This document shows positions 1 to 8,821 of a stretch of 64,000 bases of DNA, in pieces. Positions within the stretch are counted from its first letter, which is position 1. The number at the start of each line of letters is the position of its first letter. The stretch covers positions 1 through 64,000 of the forward strand of contig CALVDR010000011.1 in the NCBI GenBank assembly GCA_944326365.1. The letters run 5' to 3'. Origin of the DNA: an uncultured Bacteroidales bacterium (GTDB taxonomy: Bacteria > Bacteroidota > Bacteroidia > Bacteroidales > UBA932). Position numbers and translations under genes: made by a program. Below the pieces are notes generated by a model. It made no database searches. It had not been told where the DNA came from and saw only the letters and a list, made by a program, of their open reading frames with translations.

Positions 1-213
1 GACGACGGGAACATTGCGCCGGAGGCGGAGAAAGAAACGAAGACAGAAGAAGAAAACACCATTGCGCCGGAGGCGGAAAAGACAGTGACGGACGGCGGGA
101 ACATTGCGCCGGAGGCGGAGAAAGAAACGAAGACAGAAGAAGAAAACACCATTGCGCCGGAGGCGGAGAAGACAGTGACAGACGACGGGAACATTGCGCC
201 GGAGGCGGAGAAA
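1..213 (+). repeat. 90-bp in-frame tandem repeat, about 2.4 copies
   Basis: Copies begin at 1, 91 and 181 with an exact period of 90 bp. They differ at only a few positions (for example gacgac versus gacggc). Each unit holds two diverged half-units with the core attgcgccggaggcg, in which CGCC-GGA-GGCG can form a hairpin with a three-base loop. The array continues off the left edge, so its full copy number cannot be seen. The multiple-of-three length keeps the frame. Confidence 0.9.
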
Positions 214-231
214 AAGGAAGGACAGAAATGA
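1..231 (+). CDS. C-terminal end of a repeat-rich acidic protein (5' truncated)
   Basis: The reading frame is open from the first base of the window and stops with TGA at 229-231. It encodes a highly charged Glu/Lys/Thr-rich tail made of a 30-residue repeat, and the segment IAPEAEK occurs about twice per repeat. No domain is recognisable in this fragment. The stop overlaps the start of the next gene as ATGA, which suggests translational coupling with endonuclease III. The repetitive composition suggests an unstructured extension of whatever protein begins upstream. Function is unknown. The exact 3-bp periodicity and the stop/start overlap make a real coding tail more likely than chance. Confidence 0.6.
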   Translation, partial: DDGNIAPEAEKETKTEEENTIAPEAEKTVTDGGNIAPEAEKETKTEEENTIAPEAEKTVTDDGNIAPEAEKKEGQK

Positions 232-899
232 CGACGGAAGAAAGATATGCAGGAATACTGGACTGGTTTTCCAGAAACATGCAGGATGCACAGACGGAGC
301 TGCAGTATGATTCCGTCTTCCACCTTCTGATAGCCGTGATTCTGTCAGCCCAGTGCACCGACAAAAGGGTGAACATGCACACGCCGGAAATATTCAGGAA
401 ATATCCCGTGCCGGCCAGCCTTGCGGAAGCAGATGTGGAAGATGTCGCGGAAGACATAAAATCCATCACTTTCCCGAACAGCAAGGCCCGTCATCTGGTG
501 GATATGGCCAGGATGCTCGTGGATGAATTCGACGGAGAAGTGCCGTCGGATCCGTCAGAACTGGTCAGGCTTCCGGGGGTAGGCCGCAAGACGGCCAATG
601 TCATAGCTTCCGTGGTCTACGACCGGCCCGTCATCGCCGTCGACACCCATGTGTTCAGGGTGGCCCGCCGTCTCGGACTCTCGGACGGCAAGACAGTGGA
701 AGCCGTGGAAAAAGACCTGACGGACGCGATAGCCCCCGAAATGCGGCCAAAGGCACACCACTGGCTGATCCTCCACGGAAGGTATGTCTGCACTGCACGC
801 AAGCCTTCATGCGAGGGCTGTGAAATCAGGGGGTGGTGCAGGTCATACGAAACCGGCACCGACTGTTCCAAAACTCATGAAAACAAGAAAAGGAAATGA
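228..899 (+). CDS. nth: endonuclease III (DNA glycosylase/AP lyase)
   Basis: A base-excision-repair enzyme that removes oxidised pyrimidines and cleaves the abasic site. The 223-residue length fits the family. The helix-hairpin-helix LPGVGRKTANV carries the catalytic lysine (K121), and VDTHVFRV carries the catalytic aspartate (D139). Four cysteines, C188, C195, C198 and C204, follow the C-x6-C-x2-C-x5-C pattern of the [4Fe-4S] loop. GGAAGGA seven bases before the ATG is a plausible ribosome binding site. The start overlaps the stop of the upstream repeat protein, and the stop overlaps the next ATG (ATGA at 896-899), so the three genes look like one transcription unit. Confidence 0.95.
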   Translation: MTTEERYAGILDWFSRNMQDAQTELQYDSVFHLLIAVILSAQCTDKRVNMHTPEIFRKYPVPASLAEADVEDVAEDIKSITFPNSKARHLVDMARMLVDEFDGEVPSDPSELVRLPGVGRKTANVIASVVYDRPVIAVDTHVFRVARRLGLSDGKTVEAVEKDLTDAIAPEMRPKAHHWLILHGRYVCTARKPSCEGCEIRGWCRSYETGTDCSKTHENKKRK

Positions 900-2374
900 C
901 ATTCACATCGGAAAACATATTGCTGATACTATCGGTTCTGATATTCAGCAGCATACTCATCAGCAAGGCAGGCTACCGTTTCGGACTCCCTTCCCTCCTG
1001 CTGTTTCTGGTCGCGGGAATGCTCTTCGGAGTGGACGGACTCGGGCTGCAGTTCGATAACGTGAAACAGGCGCAGTTCATCGGAATGTGCTCCCTGTGTG
1101 TCATCCTGTTTTCCGGCGGCATGGAGACCAAGGTAAAGGAAATACGTCCGGTATTGGGCCCTGGGCTCATGCTCTCCACGCTCGGCGTCGTGCTGACCAC
1201 CGTCCTGACAGGACTGTTCATCTATGTCCTGTCCGTCTGGGACAGCTGCCCGATAAGTCTTCCTCTGGTGACCTGTCTGCTACTGGCTGCCACGATGTCA
1301 TCTACGGACTCCGCTTCCGTCTTCAACATACTCAGGAACTCGCGCATGAAGCTGAAGAACAATCTCCAGCCGATGCTGGAACTCGAGAGCGGAAGCAACG
1401 ACCCTATGGCCTACATACTGACCATCATCCTGATCCAGCTGGCCAATACCCTCACAGGAGATGCGGCAGGCAGTGTCGATGCCTGGTCCGTAGCAGGAAA
1501 CGCACTGAAGACCCTGGTCCTGCAGTTCGGGGTCGGATGCGTGGGAGGAGCGGTCTTCGGTCTCGCTACCGTATGGTTTCTCCGCAGGGTGGGACTGAAC
1601 AATGCGCCCCTGTATGCAATCATGCTGCTGAGCGTGATGTTTTTCTCGTATACCACTACCACCTATATGTCGGGTAACGGCTATCTCGCCGTATATATTG
1701 CAGGTATCATCATAGGAAACAACAAGATTCCTTACAAGAAGGATATTTTCTCGTTCTTCGACGGAATCACATGGCTGGTGCAGATCGTGATGTTCCTCAT
1801 ACTGGGACTCCTTGTGAATCCTCATGAAATGATGAAGACAGCCCCTGTGGCCTTGCTTATCGGGGCGTTCATGATACTGGCAGGCAGACCTCTGAGCGTT
1901 TTCATCTCTCTGGCCCCGTTCAGGAAAATATCCACTGCATCCAAGCTGTTCACATCCTGGGTGGGACTCAGAGGAGCGGCACCTATACTGTTCGCCACTT
2001 ACCCCGTAGTGGAAAACGTCGAGGGAGCCGATCTGATATTCAACGTGGTGTTCTTCATCACCCTGCTCTCACTCATCATCCAGGGAAGCTCCATCCCGGC
2101 ATCGGCCAGAATGTTCAGGCTGAACGAGGAAATGCCTGAAGAGGAAAACACTTTCGGAGTGGAGGTGCCGGAAGAAGCCGGCAAACTGGTGGAAATCACG
2201 CTCACGGAAGAATCCCTGCTTCACGGAAACACTCTCAAGGAACTGAAACTGCCTGAAGGCATGCTGGTGATGATGATCAAGAGGGACGACAGATTCATAG
2301 TCCCGAACGGAACGGCGGAACTCAGGGCAGGCGACAGGCTTCTCATCATATCTGACGCTGAGAACGCGTCATGA
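896..2374 (+). CDS. K+/H+ antiporter, CPA1 family with C-terminal TrkA-C domain
   Basis: A 492-residue inner-membrane cation/proton antiporter of the NhaP2/CvrA type. The N-terminal ~410 residues are about a dozen hydrophobic segments. Within them STDSASVF (136-143) and ESGSNDPMA (165-173) match the conserved ion-binding regions of CPA1 exchangers. The last ~70 residues are hydrophilic and read as a TrkA-C (RCK-C) regulatory domain, with an LRAGDRLLIIS-like ending. NhaP2-type proteins of this architecture usually export K+ (established for the family; cation specificity here is inferred). It is probably co-translated with nth through the 4-bp overlap. Its 3' end overlaps the convergent ABC gene by 29 bp. 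Confidence 0.9.
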   Translation: MTFTSENILLILSVLIFSSILISKAGYRFGLPSLLLFLVAGMLFGVDGLGLQFDNVKQAQFIGMCSLCVILFSGGMETKVKEIRPVLGPGLMLSTLGVVLTTVLTGLFIYVLSVWDSCPISLPLVTCLLLAATMSSTDSASVFNILRNSRMKLKNNLQPMLELESGSNDPMAYILTIILIQLANTLTGDAAGSVDAWSVAGNALKTLVLQFGVGCVGGAVFGLATVWFLRRVGLNNAPLYAIMLLSVMFFSYTTTTYMSGNGYLAVYIAGIIIGNNKIPYKKDIFSFFDGITWLVQIVMFLILGLLVNPHEMMKTAPVALLIGAFMILAGRPLSVFISLAPFRKISTASKLFTSWVGLRGAAPILFATYPVVENVEGADLIFNVVFFITLLSLIIQGSSIPASARMFRLNEEMPEEENTFGVEVPEEAGKLVEITLTEESLLHGNTLKELKLPEGMLVMMIKRDDRFIVPNGTAELRAGDRLLIISDAENAS

Positions 2375-3818
2375 CCTTGAATTCCGTCACGCATGGAGGG
2401 ATTTCATCCTTGTAATGCGTCACATATATCAGCGACACATCGGGATCCGAACAATATTCCTGAATGATATCCGTGGCCAGTTTCTTTTTCCCCGCATCGA
2501 GACCGTGGAGAGGCTCGTCGAGAATCATCAGTTCCGGAGACTTCACGAAGGCCCTCACGAGGAGTATCAGACGCTGTTCCCCATACGAAATACGTACAAA
2601 CGGACGCTCTGCCAGATGTTCGGCGTGAAACAGCCGCATCCACTGCATGGCCGTTCCGTACTGGGCTTCAGTACACTCTTTCGAAAGGCCGATGGAATCG
2701 AAGAAGCCGCTGGCCACCACCTTTATGCATGGAATGTCCTCCAGATAATACGTATGCATGTCCGGGCTCAGATAGCCTATCCGTTTTTTTATGTCCCATA
2801 TGCTTTCTCCTGAACCGCGCCTGCGGTCGAAAAGGGTGATGTCATTCGCATAGGCCTGAGGGTTGTCCCCGCATACAAGGCTCAGAAGCGTGGATTTTCC
2901 CGAGCCGTTTTCACCGAGCAATGCCCAGCACTCCCCTTTTCTCACTTCCCAGCTGACATCGGAAACGATACTGCGGCAGCCGTACCTGACATTCACAGAG
3001 TTCATCTTCAGGACATACTCGTAATCACCGGGAGCTGACGTCCCGGCCGAAGTCCTGCTGCCGTCCGGTATGGAATGCAGCATGTGCGGATCAGAGCGGT
3101 ATGCCGGAAAAAGATCCGATACTGATGACGGATCAGCGAAAAAATCCTTTCCTTCGACGGGCGGAAGGAGTGTCTTGTCCAGAACCGGCTGTATCTTGTC
3201 TGTCCATGACGGAATATCGCGGATCTGACTGAGTACCAGAATGGTCTGCATCCCGGTCTTCTCTCCCAGAGAGGAAAGCATCGAACCGAGCGATGCACGG
3301 GAAGCCTCGTCCAGGCCGATAAATGGATTGTCCAGGATGACAACGGACGGCTCACTCATCAGTGCCCTGGTGATCAGGAACTTGCGAAGTTCTCCGCTGG
3401 ACAGGGATATGATTCTCTTTTCCAGAAGTCCTTCTATGCCGAAAAGGGAAGTGTACTCACGTTTCTTCGCCTCATCATAGCCTTCCAGCAATGATGAGGC
3501 CAGAGGCGACCCGGCAGCATCCTGAGAGTTCCATCTCTGCTGATAGTACATGGTCTGCACGCCTGACATGGAATATATATCCTTGAAAACCAGAGTCCTG
3601 ATTCCACCGGAAATTTCGTTCCCGTCTTCGCCGAAATGTCTCACGCGACCTTCCTTGAGTGCTATGCTGCCCTGTATCAGCTCTGTGAAAAGGGTTTTTC
3701 CTGCCCCGTTTGGGCCGATGACCGCCCAGTTTTCACCATGTTCCATAATCCACGACAAAGGTTCCCTGAACCTGAACTCAGGGAACCTCGCCACTGCATT
3801 TTCCACCGTGATTTTCAT
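2346..3818 (-). CDS. double ABC ATPase, ModF/PhrA-like
   Basis: A 490-residue protein of two fused nucleotide-binding domains with no membrane segments. Domain 1 has Walker A GPNGAGKT (35-42), signature LSSGE (139-143) and a Walker B reading ILDNP, in which asparagine replaces the usual catalytic glutamate. Domain 2 has GENGSGKS (302-309), an ISYGE signature and a normal ILDEP. This resembles E. coli ModF and related soluble ABC proteins of unclear role. A strong GGAGGT lies just before the ATG. It is the last gene of a minus-strand run that includes the ACT protein and PaaK, 26 bp apart. The altered Walker B suggests that only one site is fully hydrolytic. Confidence 0.85.
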   Translation of the reverse strand: MKITVENAVARFPEFRFREPLSWIMEHGENWAVIGPNGAGKTLFTELIQGSIALKEGRVRHFGEDGNEISGGIRTLVFKDIYSMSGVQTMYYQQRWNSQDAAGSPLASSLLEGYDEAKKREYTSLFGIEGLLEKRIISLSSGELRKFLITRALMSEPSVVILDNPFIGLDEASRASLGSMLSSLGEKTGMQTILVLSQIRDIPSWTDKIQPVLDKTLLPPVEGKDFFADPSSVSDLFPAYRSDPHMLHSIPDGSRTSAGTSAPGDYEYVLKMNSVNVRYGCRSIVSDVSWEVRKGECWALLGENGSGKSTLLSLVCGDNPQAYANDITLFDRRRGSGESIWDIKKRIGYLSPDMHTYYLEDIPCIKVVASGFFDSIGLSKECTEAQYGTAMQWMRLFHAEHLAERPFVRISYGEQRLILLVRAFVKSPELMILDEPLHGLDAGKKKLATDIIQEYCSDPDVSLIYVTHYKDEIPPCVTEFKVMTRSQRQI

Positions 3819-3844
3819 GTCACCTCCGAAAAACCTGCTGCAGG

Positions 3845-4273
3845 CTAAACCAGCGAAAGCAGGGATGCATCGTCCAGGGCAGACATGCCGTGCGCCCTGA
3901 TGACATCCGCCGTCTTCTCAGGAGCGTCAGTCCTGAAAATCAGAATCCCCTTTCCGGACAGCATGAAAGAATAAAGATAGGATATACCTATTCCGGCCTG
4001 ACTGAGAAAACTGATGGCATCCGCCGCAGTTCCAGGATAATTCTCCAGAGAGACTGCAAAAACATCAGCCAGACTGGAGGAAACCCCCGCCGCATCAAGC
4101 ACTGACTTGGCTTTCATAGGTTCGGAACAGATAATCCTGAATATGCCGTAGTCGGCAGTATCCGATATGGTGGTGGCTATAAGCTGTATGCCTGCTTCCT
4201 TGAACAGATCCAGGACTTTCACCAGGGTCCCGGACTTGTTTTCTACAAATACTGATATCTGATGGACTGTCAT
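3845..4273 (-). CDS. tandem ACT-domain protein
   Basis: A 142-residue protein made of two ACT domains (about 1-70 and 71-142). The N-terminus VHQISVFVENKSGTLVKVLD is the typical first strand and helix. ACT domains bind amino acids or aromatic acids and act as regulatory modules. The gene starts one base after the PaaK stop, so the two are almost certainly co-translated. ACT/PaaK pairs are common in anaerobes that degrade aromatic amino acids to aryl-acetates, so this protein probably senses a related ligand. That link is inferred from context. No catalytic domain is present. Confidence 0.85.
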   Translation of the reverse strand: MTVHQISVFVENKSGTLVKVLDLFKEAGIQLIATTISDTADYGIFRIICSEPMKAKSVLDAAGVSSSLADVFAVSLENYPGTAADAISFLSQAGIGISYLYSFMLSGKGILIFRTDAPEKTADVIRAHGMSALDDASLLSLV

Positions 4274-4274
4274 G

Positions 4275-5585
4275 TCAAATCAATGTTTTTCTCAAATCCC
4301 GCACTCTCACGGCCTTGCCTTCAGACACCGGTATCGAGCCCTTAGGTACAAGCCGGACTTCAGGCGTGACAAGTATCTCGTCTTTCAGCTGTCTCCGGAT
4401 TTCTCCGGTCAATGCCTGAAGACGTGGATAGTCATCGTGGAATTCATTGAGTTCCACTTCCACGGTCATGCTGTCGTTCGCATCCTCGTTCGTAAGAGTG
4501 ATGAGATATTCGTTTCCGAGTTCGGGGAACTGCATCAGGACCGTCTCTATCTGGATAGGAAAGATATTCACACCCTTAAGTATCATCATGTCGTCACTCC
4601 TGCCCTTCATACGGTCCAGACGTTTGTGACGTCTTCCGCACGGGCATTCGCCAGGCAGGATTCTGGTCAGGTCACGTGTCCTGTACCGCAGCAGAGGCAT
4701 GGCTTCCCTGTTTATGGTGGTCAGCACGAGTTCGCCGACCTCACCCTCGGGCACAGGCTCCAGTGTGACCGGATCGACCACCTCCACTATATAATAATCC
4801 TCCCAGATATGCATGCCGTTCTGCTCCTGGCATTCGAAAGCCACACCGGGACCGCACATCTCCGACATTCCGAATGAATTGTACGCCCTGACCCCGAGCA
4901 TCTGCTCGATACGCCTGCGCTGTTCCTCGGAATGAGGCTCGGCTCCGATGACCAGAGTCTTGAGACGGGTGTCTTTCTGCGGATCGATACCCATCTCGGC
5001 CATCACTTCGTACAGCCTCCCGGCATAGCTCGGTATGGCATGAATCGCAGTGGTGCCGAAATCAGTGATGAACTTGATCTGCCTTTTCGTATTTCCTGCC
5101 GCTGCCGGCACTGTGAGAAGCCCCAGACGTTCGGCTCCGTACTGGAAACCCAGACCGCCGGTAAACATCCCGTAGCCCGATGTATTCTGGAAAATATCCC
5201 CTGGCCGGAGTCCGGCCATATACAGGCATCTGGCCACTGCGTCAGCCCACTGGTCGAGATCCCGCTGCGTATGCAGTATCACGGTAGGCTTTCCCGTCGT
5301 ACCGCTTGAAGAATGAAGCCTCACCACCTGGTCGAGACCGACAGTACACAGTCCGAACGGATAATTGTCCCGCAGATCCTGCTTGGTAGTGAACGGAATC
5401 TTCACGATATCGTCCAGAGTCCTGATGTCCTGCGGCGATATCCCGCTTTCTGCAAAACGTTTCCGGTAGAACGGAGACTTCATGCACTGCAACAGAGTCC
5501 CGTGCAGGCGCTCCAGCTGCAGTGCTTCTATCTCCGGCCTCGAAAGCGTCTCGAACTGCGGATGAAGGAAAGATGAGCCTTCCAT
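4275..5585 (-). CDS. paaK: phenylacetate-CoA ligase
   Basis: An AMP-forming acyl-CoA synthetase (436 residues, normal for PaaK) that activates phenylacetate or other aryl acids with ATP and CoA. The P-loop-like motif SSSGTTGKP is at 92-100. YRTRDLTRI and GRSDDMMILKG near the C-terminus are the hinge and A8-like motifs. It is transcribed with the ACT gene. In gut anaerobes such enzymes are often paired with indolepyruvate:ferredoxin oxidoreductase, which is not in this window. Phenylacetate itself is the family default; aryl-acid specificity cannot be read from the sequence. Confidence 0.93.
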   Translation of the reverse strand: MEGSSFLHPQFETLSRPEIEALQLERLHGTLLQCMKSPFYRKRFAESGISPQDIRTLDDIVKIPFTTKQDLRDNYPFGLCTVGLDQVVRLHSSSGTTGKPTVILHTQRDLDQWADAVARCLYMAGLRPGDIFQNTSGYGMFTGGLGFQYGAERLGLLTVPAAAGNTKRQIKFITDFGTTAIHAIPSYAGRLYEVMAEMGIDPQKDTRLKTLVIGAEPHSEEQRRRIEQMLGVRAYNSFGMSEMCGPGVAFECQEQNGMHIWEDYYIVEVVDPVTLEPVPEGEVGELVLTTINREAMPLLRYRTRDLTRILPGECPCGRRHKRLDRMKGRSDDMMILKGVNIFPIQIETVLMQFPELGNEYLITLTNEDANDSMTVEVELNEFHDDYPRLQALTGEIRRQLKDEILVTPEVRLVPKGSIPVSEGKAVRVRDLRKTLI

Positions 5586-5605
5586 GTCCGAAACTCCCGG
5601 AAGGA

Positions 5606-7270
5606 CTATTTGATGAACTGCGCCCTGAGCTTTTCGATCTTCGAATCCGCGTCAGCGCCTTTGGCTCCAAAGTAGAACTTGATCTTAGGCTCTGTCCCTG
5701 AAGGTCTCACTGACACGACGTCACCCTCTTCGTTGAAGAACTGAAGTACGTTCGACTTAGGAAGACCTGTCTCCTCAGGCTTGTTGTAGTCGATGACCCT
5801 GGTGACAGGCACTCCGGCAAGTTCCTTAGGAGGATTGTTCCTCATGTCGGTCATGATGGCCGCTATCTCCTCGACACCTGCCTTGCCCTTGCGCACAAGC
5901 GAAGTAAGCGACTCCTTGTAGTAGCCGAACTCCTTGTATATGTTCTGGAGAAGCTGATAGAGGGTCAGACCCTGCTCGGCTGCCCACGCTGCGCATTCAG
6001 CCACCATGGCGCATGATATAGGAGCGTCCTTGTCACGCACGAATTCCCCGATATTGAAGCCGTAGCTTTCCTCACCTCCGCAGATGAACTCGCCCTTTCC
6101 TTCGTTCTTGCGGACGATGTCGGCGATGTATTTGAAGCCTGTTAGCACGTTGTATACTTTCACACCGTATTTTTCAGCTATGGCGCGGATAAGTTCGGTG
6201 GTCACGATGGTCTTCACGACATATTTCGAGCTGTCCAGTTTTCCGAGTTCAGACCAGCGTCTGAGGATGTAGTATGTCAGCATGGAGCCTGTCTGGTTTC
6301 CGTTGAAAAGGACCATCTTGCCGTCATTGTCGCGGACAGCGATACCCAGACGGTCGGCATCAGGGTCGGTGGCGAGAACGAGGTCAGCGCCTTCGCGGTC
6401 AGCCACCTTCACTGCCATCTCGAGTGCTGAAGACTCCTCCGGATTCGGAGACTTGACAGTAGGGAAGTTCCCGTCGTTGATATCCTGCTCGGGAACATGG
6501 TAGATATTCTCGAAGCCGAGTCTCTTCAGAATGGCAGGGACGATCTTCACGCCGGAACCATGGAGAGGAGTGTAGACGATCCTGATATCCTTATGTTTTG
6601 CCCTGGCCTCAGGAGAAAGCATGAGAGTGAGTACATCGTCCATGTATGCGTCGTTCATCTCGTCGCTCATGATCTCGATGCCGCCTTCCTTTCCGTCAGC
6701 CTTGTACTTGACCATGGATGGATCCGAGATGGCATTTACCTCAGCCACTATTTCCTTGTCCACTGGAGCTATGATCTGCGCGCCGTCAGACCAGTAGACC
6801 TTGTAGCCGTTGTATTCCTTAGGGTTGTGTGAAGCAGTCACCATGACGCCTGCGGTAGCATGTTTCTTCCTCACCGCATAGCTCAGAAGCGGAACAGGAT
6901 GCAGGCAGTCGTAAATATACACGTGTATTCCGTTTGCGGAAAGCACTTCTGCAGTGATACGGGCGAAAGCATCGCTGTTGTTCCTGCTGTCGAACGAGAC
7001 GCACACGCTATGGCTGTCTCCAGGGACATTCTTGAGGATATAGTTCGCCAGGCCCTGAGTAGCCATGGCCACCACATATTTGTTCATTCTGTTCGTACCT
7101 ACCCCCATCACGCCGCGAAGTCCGCCGGTACCGAATTCAAGATTCCTGTAGAATGCATCTTCGAGTCCTGCAGGGTCTGTGTCCATCAGTCTTCTGACCT
7201 CCGCCTTGGTCTCCTGGTCATAGTTTCCATCGAGCCAGCTTTGGGCTACTTCTCTGAAATTTCTTTCCAT
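5606..7270 (-). CDS. pgm: phosphoglucomutase / phosphomannomutase
   Basis: A 554-residue alpha-D-phosphohexomutase that interconverts hexose 1- and 6-phosphates, linking glycolysis to glycogen and nucleotide-sugar synthesis. The phosphoserine loop TASHNP has its serine at 147. DPDADRLG is the metal-binding loop and GGEESYGF the sugar-binding loop. RPSGTEPKIKFY near the C-terminus binds phosphate. The length fits the long bacterial PgcA-type enzymes. A TAAATTTG -7 box lies 66 nt upstream on the minus strand. A second paralogue, GlmM, lies at 34.2 kb; the two differ in the substrate loops (GGEES versus GGEGN). Confidence 0.93.
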   Translation of the reverse strand: MERNFREVAQSWLDGNYDQETKAEVRRLMDTDPAGLEDAFYRNLEFGTGGLRGVMGVGTNRMNKYVVAMATQGLANYILKNVPGDSHSVCVSFDSRNNSDAFARITAEVLSANGIHVYIYDCLHPVPLLSYAVRKKHATAGVMVTASHNPKEYNGYKVYWSDGAQIIAPVDKEIVAEVNAISDPSMVKYKADGKEGGIEIMSDEMNDAYMDDVLTLMLSPEARAKHKDIRIVYTPLHGSGVKIVPAILKRLGFENIYHVPEQDINDGNFPTVKSPNPEESSALEMAVKVADREGADLVLATDPDADRLGIAVRDNDGKMVLFNGNQTGSMLTYYILRRWSELGKLDSSKYVVKTIVTTELIRAIAEKYGVKVYNVLTGFKYIADIVRKNEGKGEFICGGEESYGFNIGEFVRDKDAPISCAMVAECAAWAAEQGLTLYQLLQNIYKEFGYYKESLTSLVRKGKAGVEEIAAIMTDMRNNPPKELAGVPVTRVIDYNKPEETGLPKSNVLQFFNEEGDVVSVRPSGTEPKIKFYFGAKGADADSKIEKLRAQFIK

Positions 7271-7336
7271 AATTGATTTTTAGTTTTATAGCGTTAAAAA
7301 ATTCAATCAGCTTCACGTTTATACCTATAAATCATA

Positions 7337-7373
7337 CAAATTTATTAAATATCCGCGATAAATGATAATTTTG
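7337..7373. promoter_or_regulatory. divergent overlapping Bacteroidetes-type promoters (pgm / methyltransferase)
   Basis: On the minus strand TAAATTTG (7344-7337) fits the TAnnTTTG -7 box for pgm. On the plus strand TAATTTTG (7366-7373), preceded 21 bases earlier by TTTA, fits a promoter for the gene at 7406. The two overlap in the only 135-bp divergent gap here. Confidence 0.55.
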
Positions 7374-7405
7374 CACCTGAAAAAATTCATGAAAAACTCA
7401 CTTCC

Positions 7406-8821
7406 ATGGAAAGTTTCTCCGAATTCATCGAAAAGCATGAAAATGACGACACGGCAGCCCTGCTTCTGTCCGGAAAAATCCCTGCAGGAATTGATCCCGG
7501 CCTGGCGGCCAATACCATCGGAGTCCGCCGCAAGCTGAAGAAAAAAGTCCCTTCATGGCATGCGCGGCCGGAACTGGCATATCCTCTGAAACTCAGCGGG
7601 GAACAATGCAGTTCAGAAGCTACAGCCACATACAAGGCGGAGCTTCTCGGGACCCTTTTCCGAAATGACGGCCTGACGGCCGGTACAGACGGCCCGGAAA
7701 GCAGGAAACCGGCTGTCGCCGACCTGACAGGAGGTCTCGGCGTGGATTCATGGGCTTTCTCCAAAGTGGCAGGTACGGTGCTGTACAACGAAATGAATCC
7801 GGCTCTGGCAGATGCCGCCAGGAAAAACTTCAAGATCCTCGGCTGCAGCAACATCATCGTCAGATCCTGCATGATCGTCCCGTCCCTGGAGAATGAAGAC
7901 GGCAGTTCCTCCCCGGATTCTCCGGACAGGCATCATGAAGCGGAAGAAATGACACCAGGGGAATTGCTCGGGGACTTCAGGCCGGACATCATATTCATGG
8001 ACCCCGCCAGAAGAAGCGCGGACGGCTCCAAAGTCTTCCTGCTGGAGCACTGCAGCCCTGACGTGCTGTCTCTCAGAGACGAACTGTTTTCCCTGTCCAG
8101 ATACATAATGCTGAAAGTCTCGCCGATGGCCGACATCAGCATGCTGATGAAAAGGCTCGGTGAAAGTGTCAGACAGCTGCACATTCTGGCCGCAGGTGGA
8201 GAATGCAAGGAAATACTCGTACTTATGGACAGGGAATTCCACGGTCCGTGCTCCATAGTGGCCGCGAACCATGTCGGAAGGACGGACGGCGGTGCTCCGT
8301 CAGGGACCGTACAGAAGATTTCCGCTAAAGGCTGGGCCGGAATGGAATTCAGCCCGGCCGATATGGAGGCAAATGTGCGGGGGAACATCAGGGTTCCTGA
8401 ATCGGTATCTGCCGGAGACATTCTCTATGAGCCAGGCAAGGCCCTGATGAAAGCCGGGGTCTTCAATGTCCTGTGTGAAAGATATCCGCTCGGAAAACTG
8501 GGGAAATCCACCCATTATTATATATTGGACGCTGTGGCGTCGGAAAATGAAAGGGTTTTCAGGGAACTGGCGGATTTCGGGAAATTTTTCGATATCACAG
8601 AGGCATTGCCGCTGGACAAGCGGCACATAAAGGAAACAGGGAAAAAATATCCTCAGGCAGAAGTCACCGCGCGGAATATAAAAATGGACACTGACACCCT
8701 CAGGAAAAAACTCGGAGTCTCCTCAGGCGGCAATGTCCATATTTTCGGTCTCGGCTGCGATTTCCCTTCCAGACATGAAAACCTCCTGCTTGTCTGCAAG
8801 GAAACGCTGTCAGGATGCTAG
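7406..8821 (+). CDS. class I SAM-dependent methyltransferase with THUMP-like domain
   Basis: A 471-residue predicted methyltransferase. DLTGGLGVD (106-114) is the SAM-binding glycine loop. MDPARR (198-203) is a motif IV of the DPAR type seen in a conserved but poorly characterised Bacteroidetes family. The C-terminal third, with conserved RHIKETGKKYPQAEV and GCDFPSRHE segments, fits the THUMP-like module, which suggests an RNA substrate. Substrate and position of methylation are not known. The stop overlaps the stop region of the convergent PurF homologue by 4 bp. The start at 7406 follows the -7 box by 33 bp. Confidence 0.8.
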   Translation: MESFSEFIEKHENDDTAALLLSGKIPAGIDPGLAANTIGVRRKLKKKVPSWHARPELAYPLKLSGEQCSSEATATYKAELLGTLFRNDGLTAGTDGPESRKPAVADLTGGLGVDSWAFSKVAGTVLYNEMNPALADAARKNFKILGCSNIIVRSCMIVPSLENEDGSSSPDSPDRHHEAEEMTPGELLGDFRPDIIFMDPARRSADGSKVFLLEHCSPDVLSLRDELFSLSRYIMLKVSPMADISMLMKRLGESVRQLHILAAGGECKEILVLMDREFHGPCSIVAANHVGRTDGGAPSGTVQKISAKGWAGMEFSPADMEANVRGNIRVPESVSAGDILYEPGKALMKAGVFNVLCERYPLGKLGKSTHYYILDAVASENERVFRELADFGKFFDITEALPLDKRHIKETGKKYPQAEVTARNIKMDTDTLRKKLGVSSGGNVHIFGLGCDFPSRHENLLLVCKETLSGC

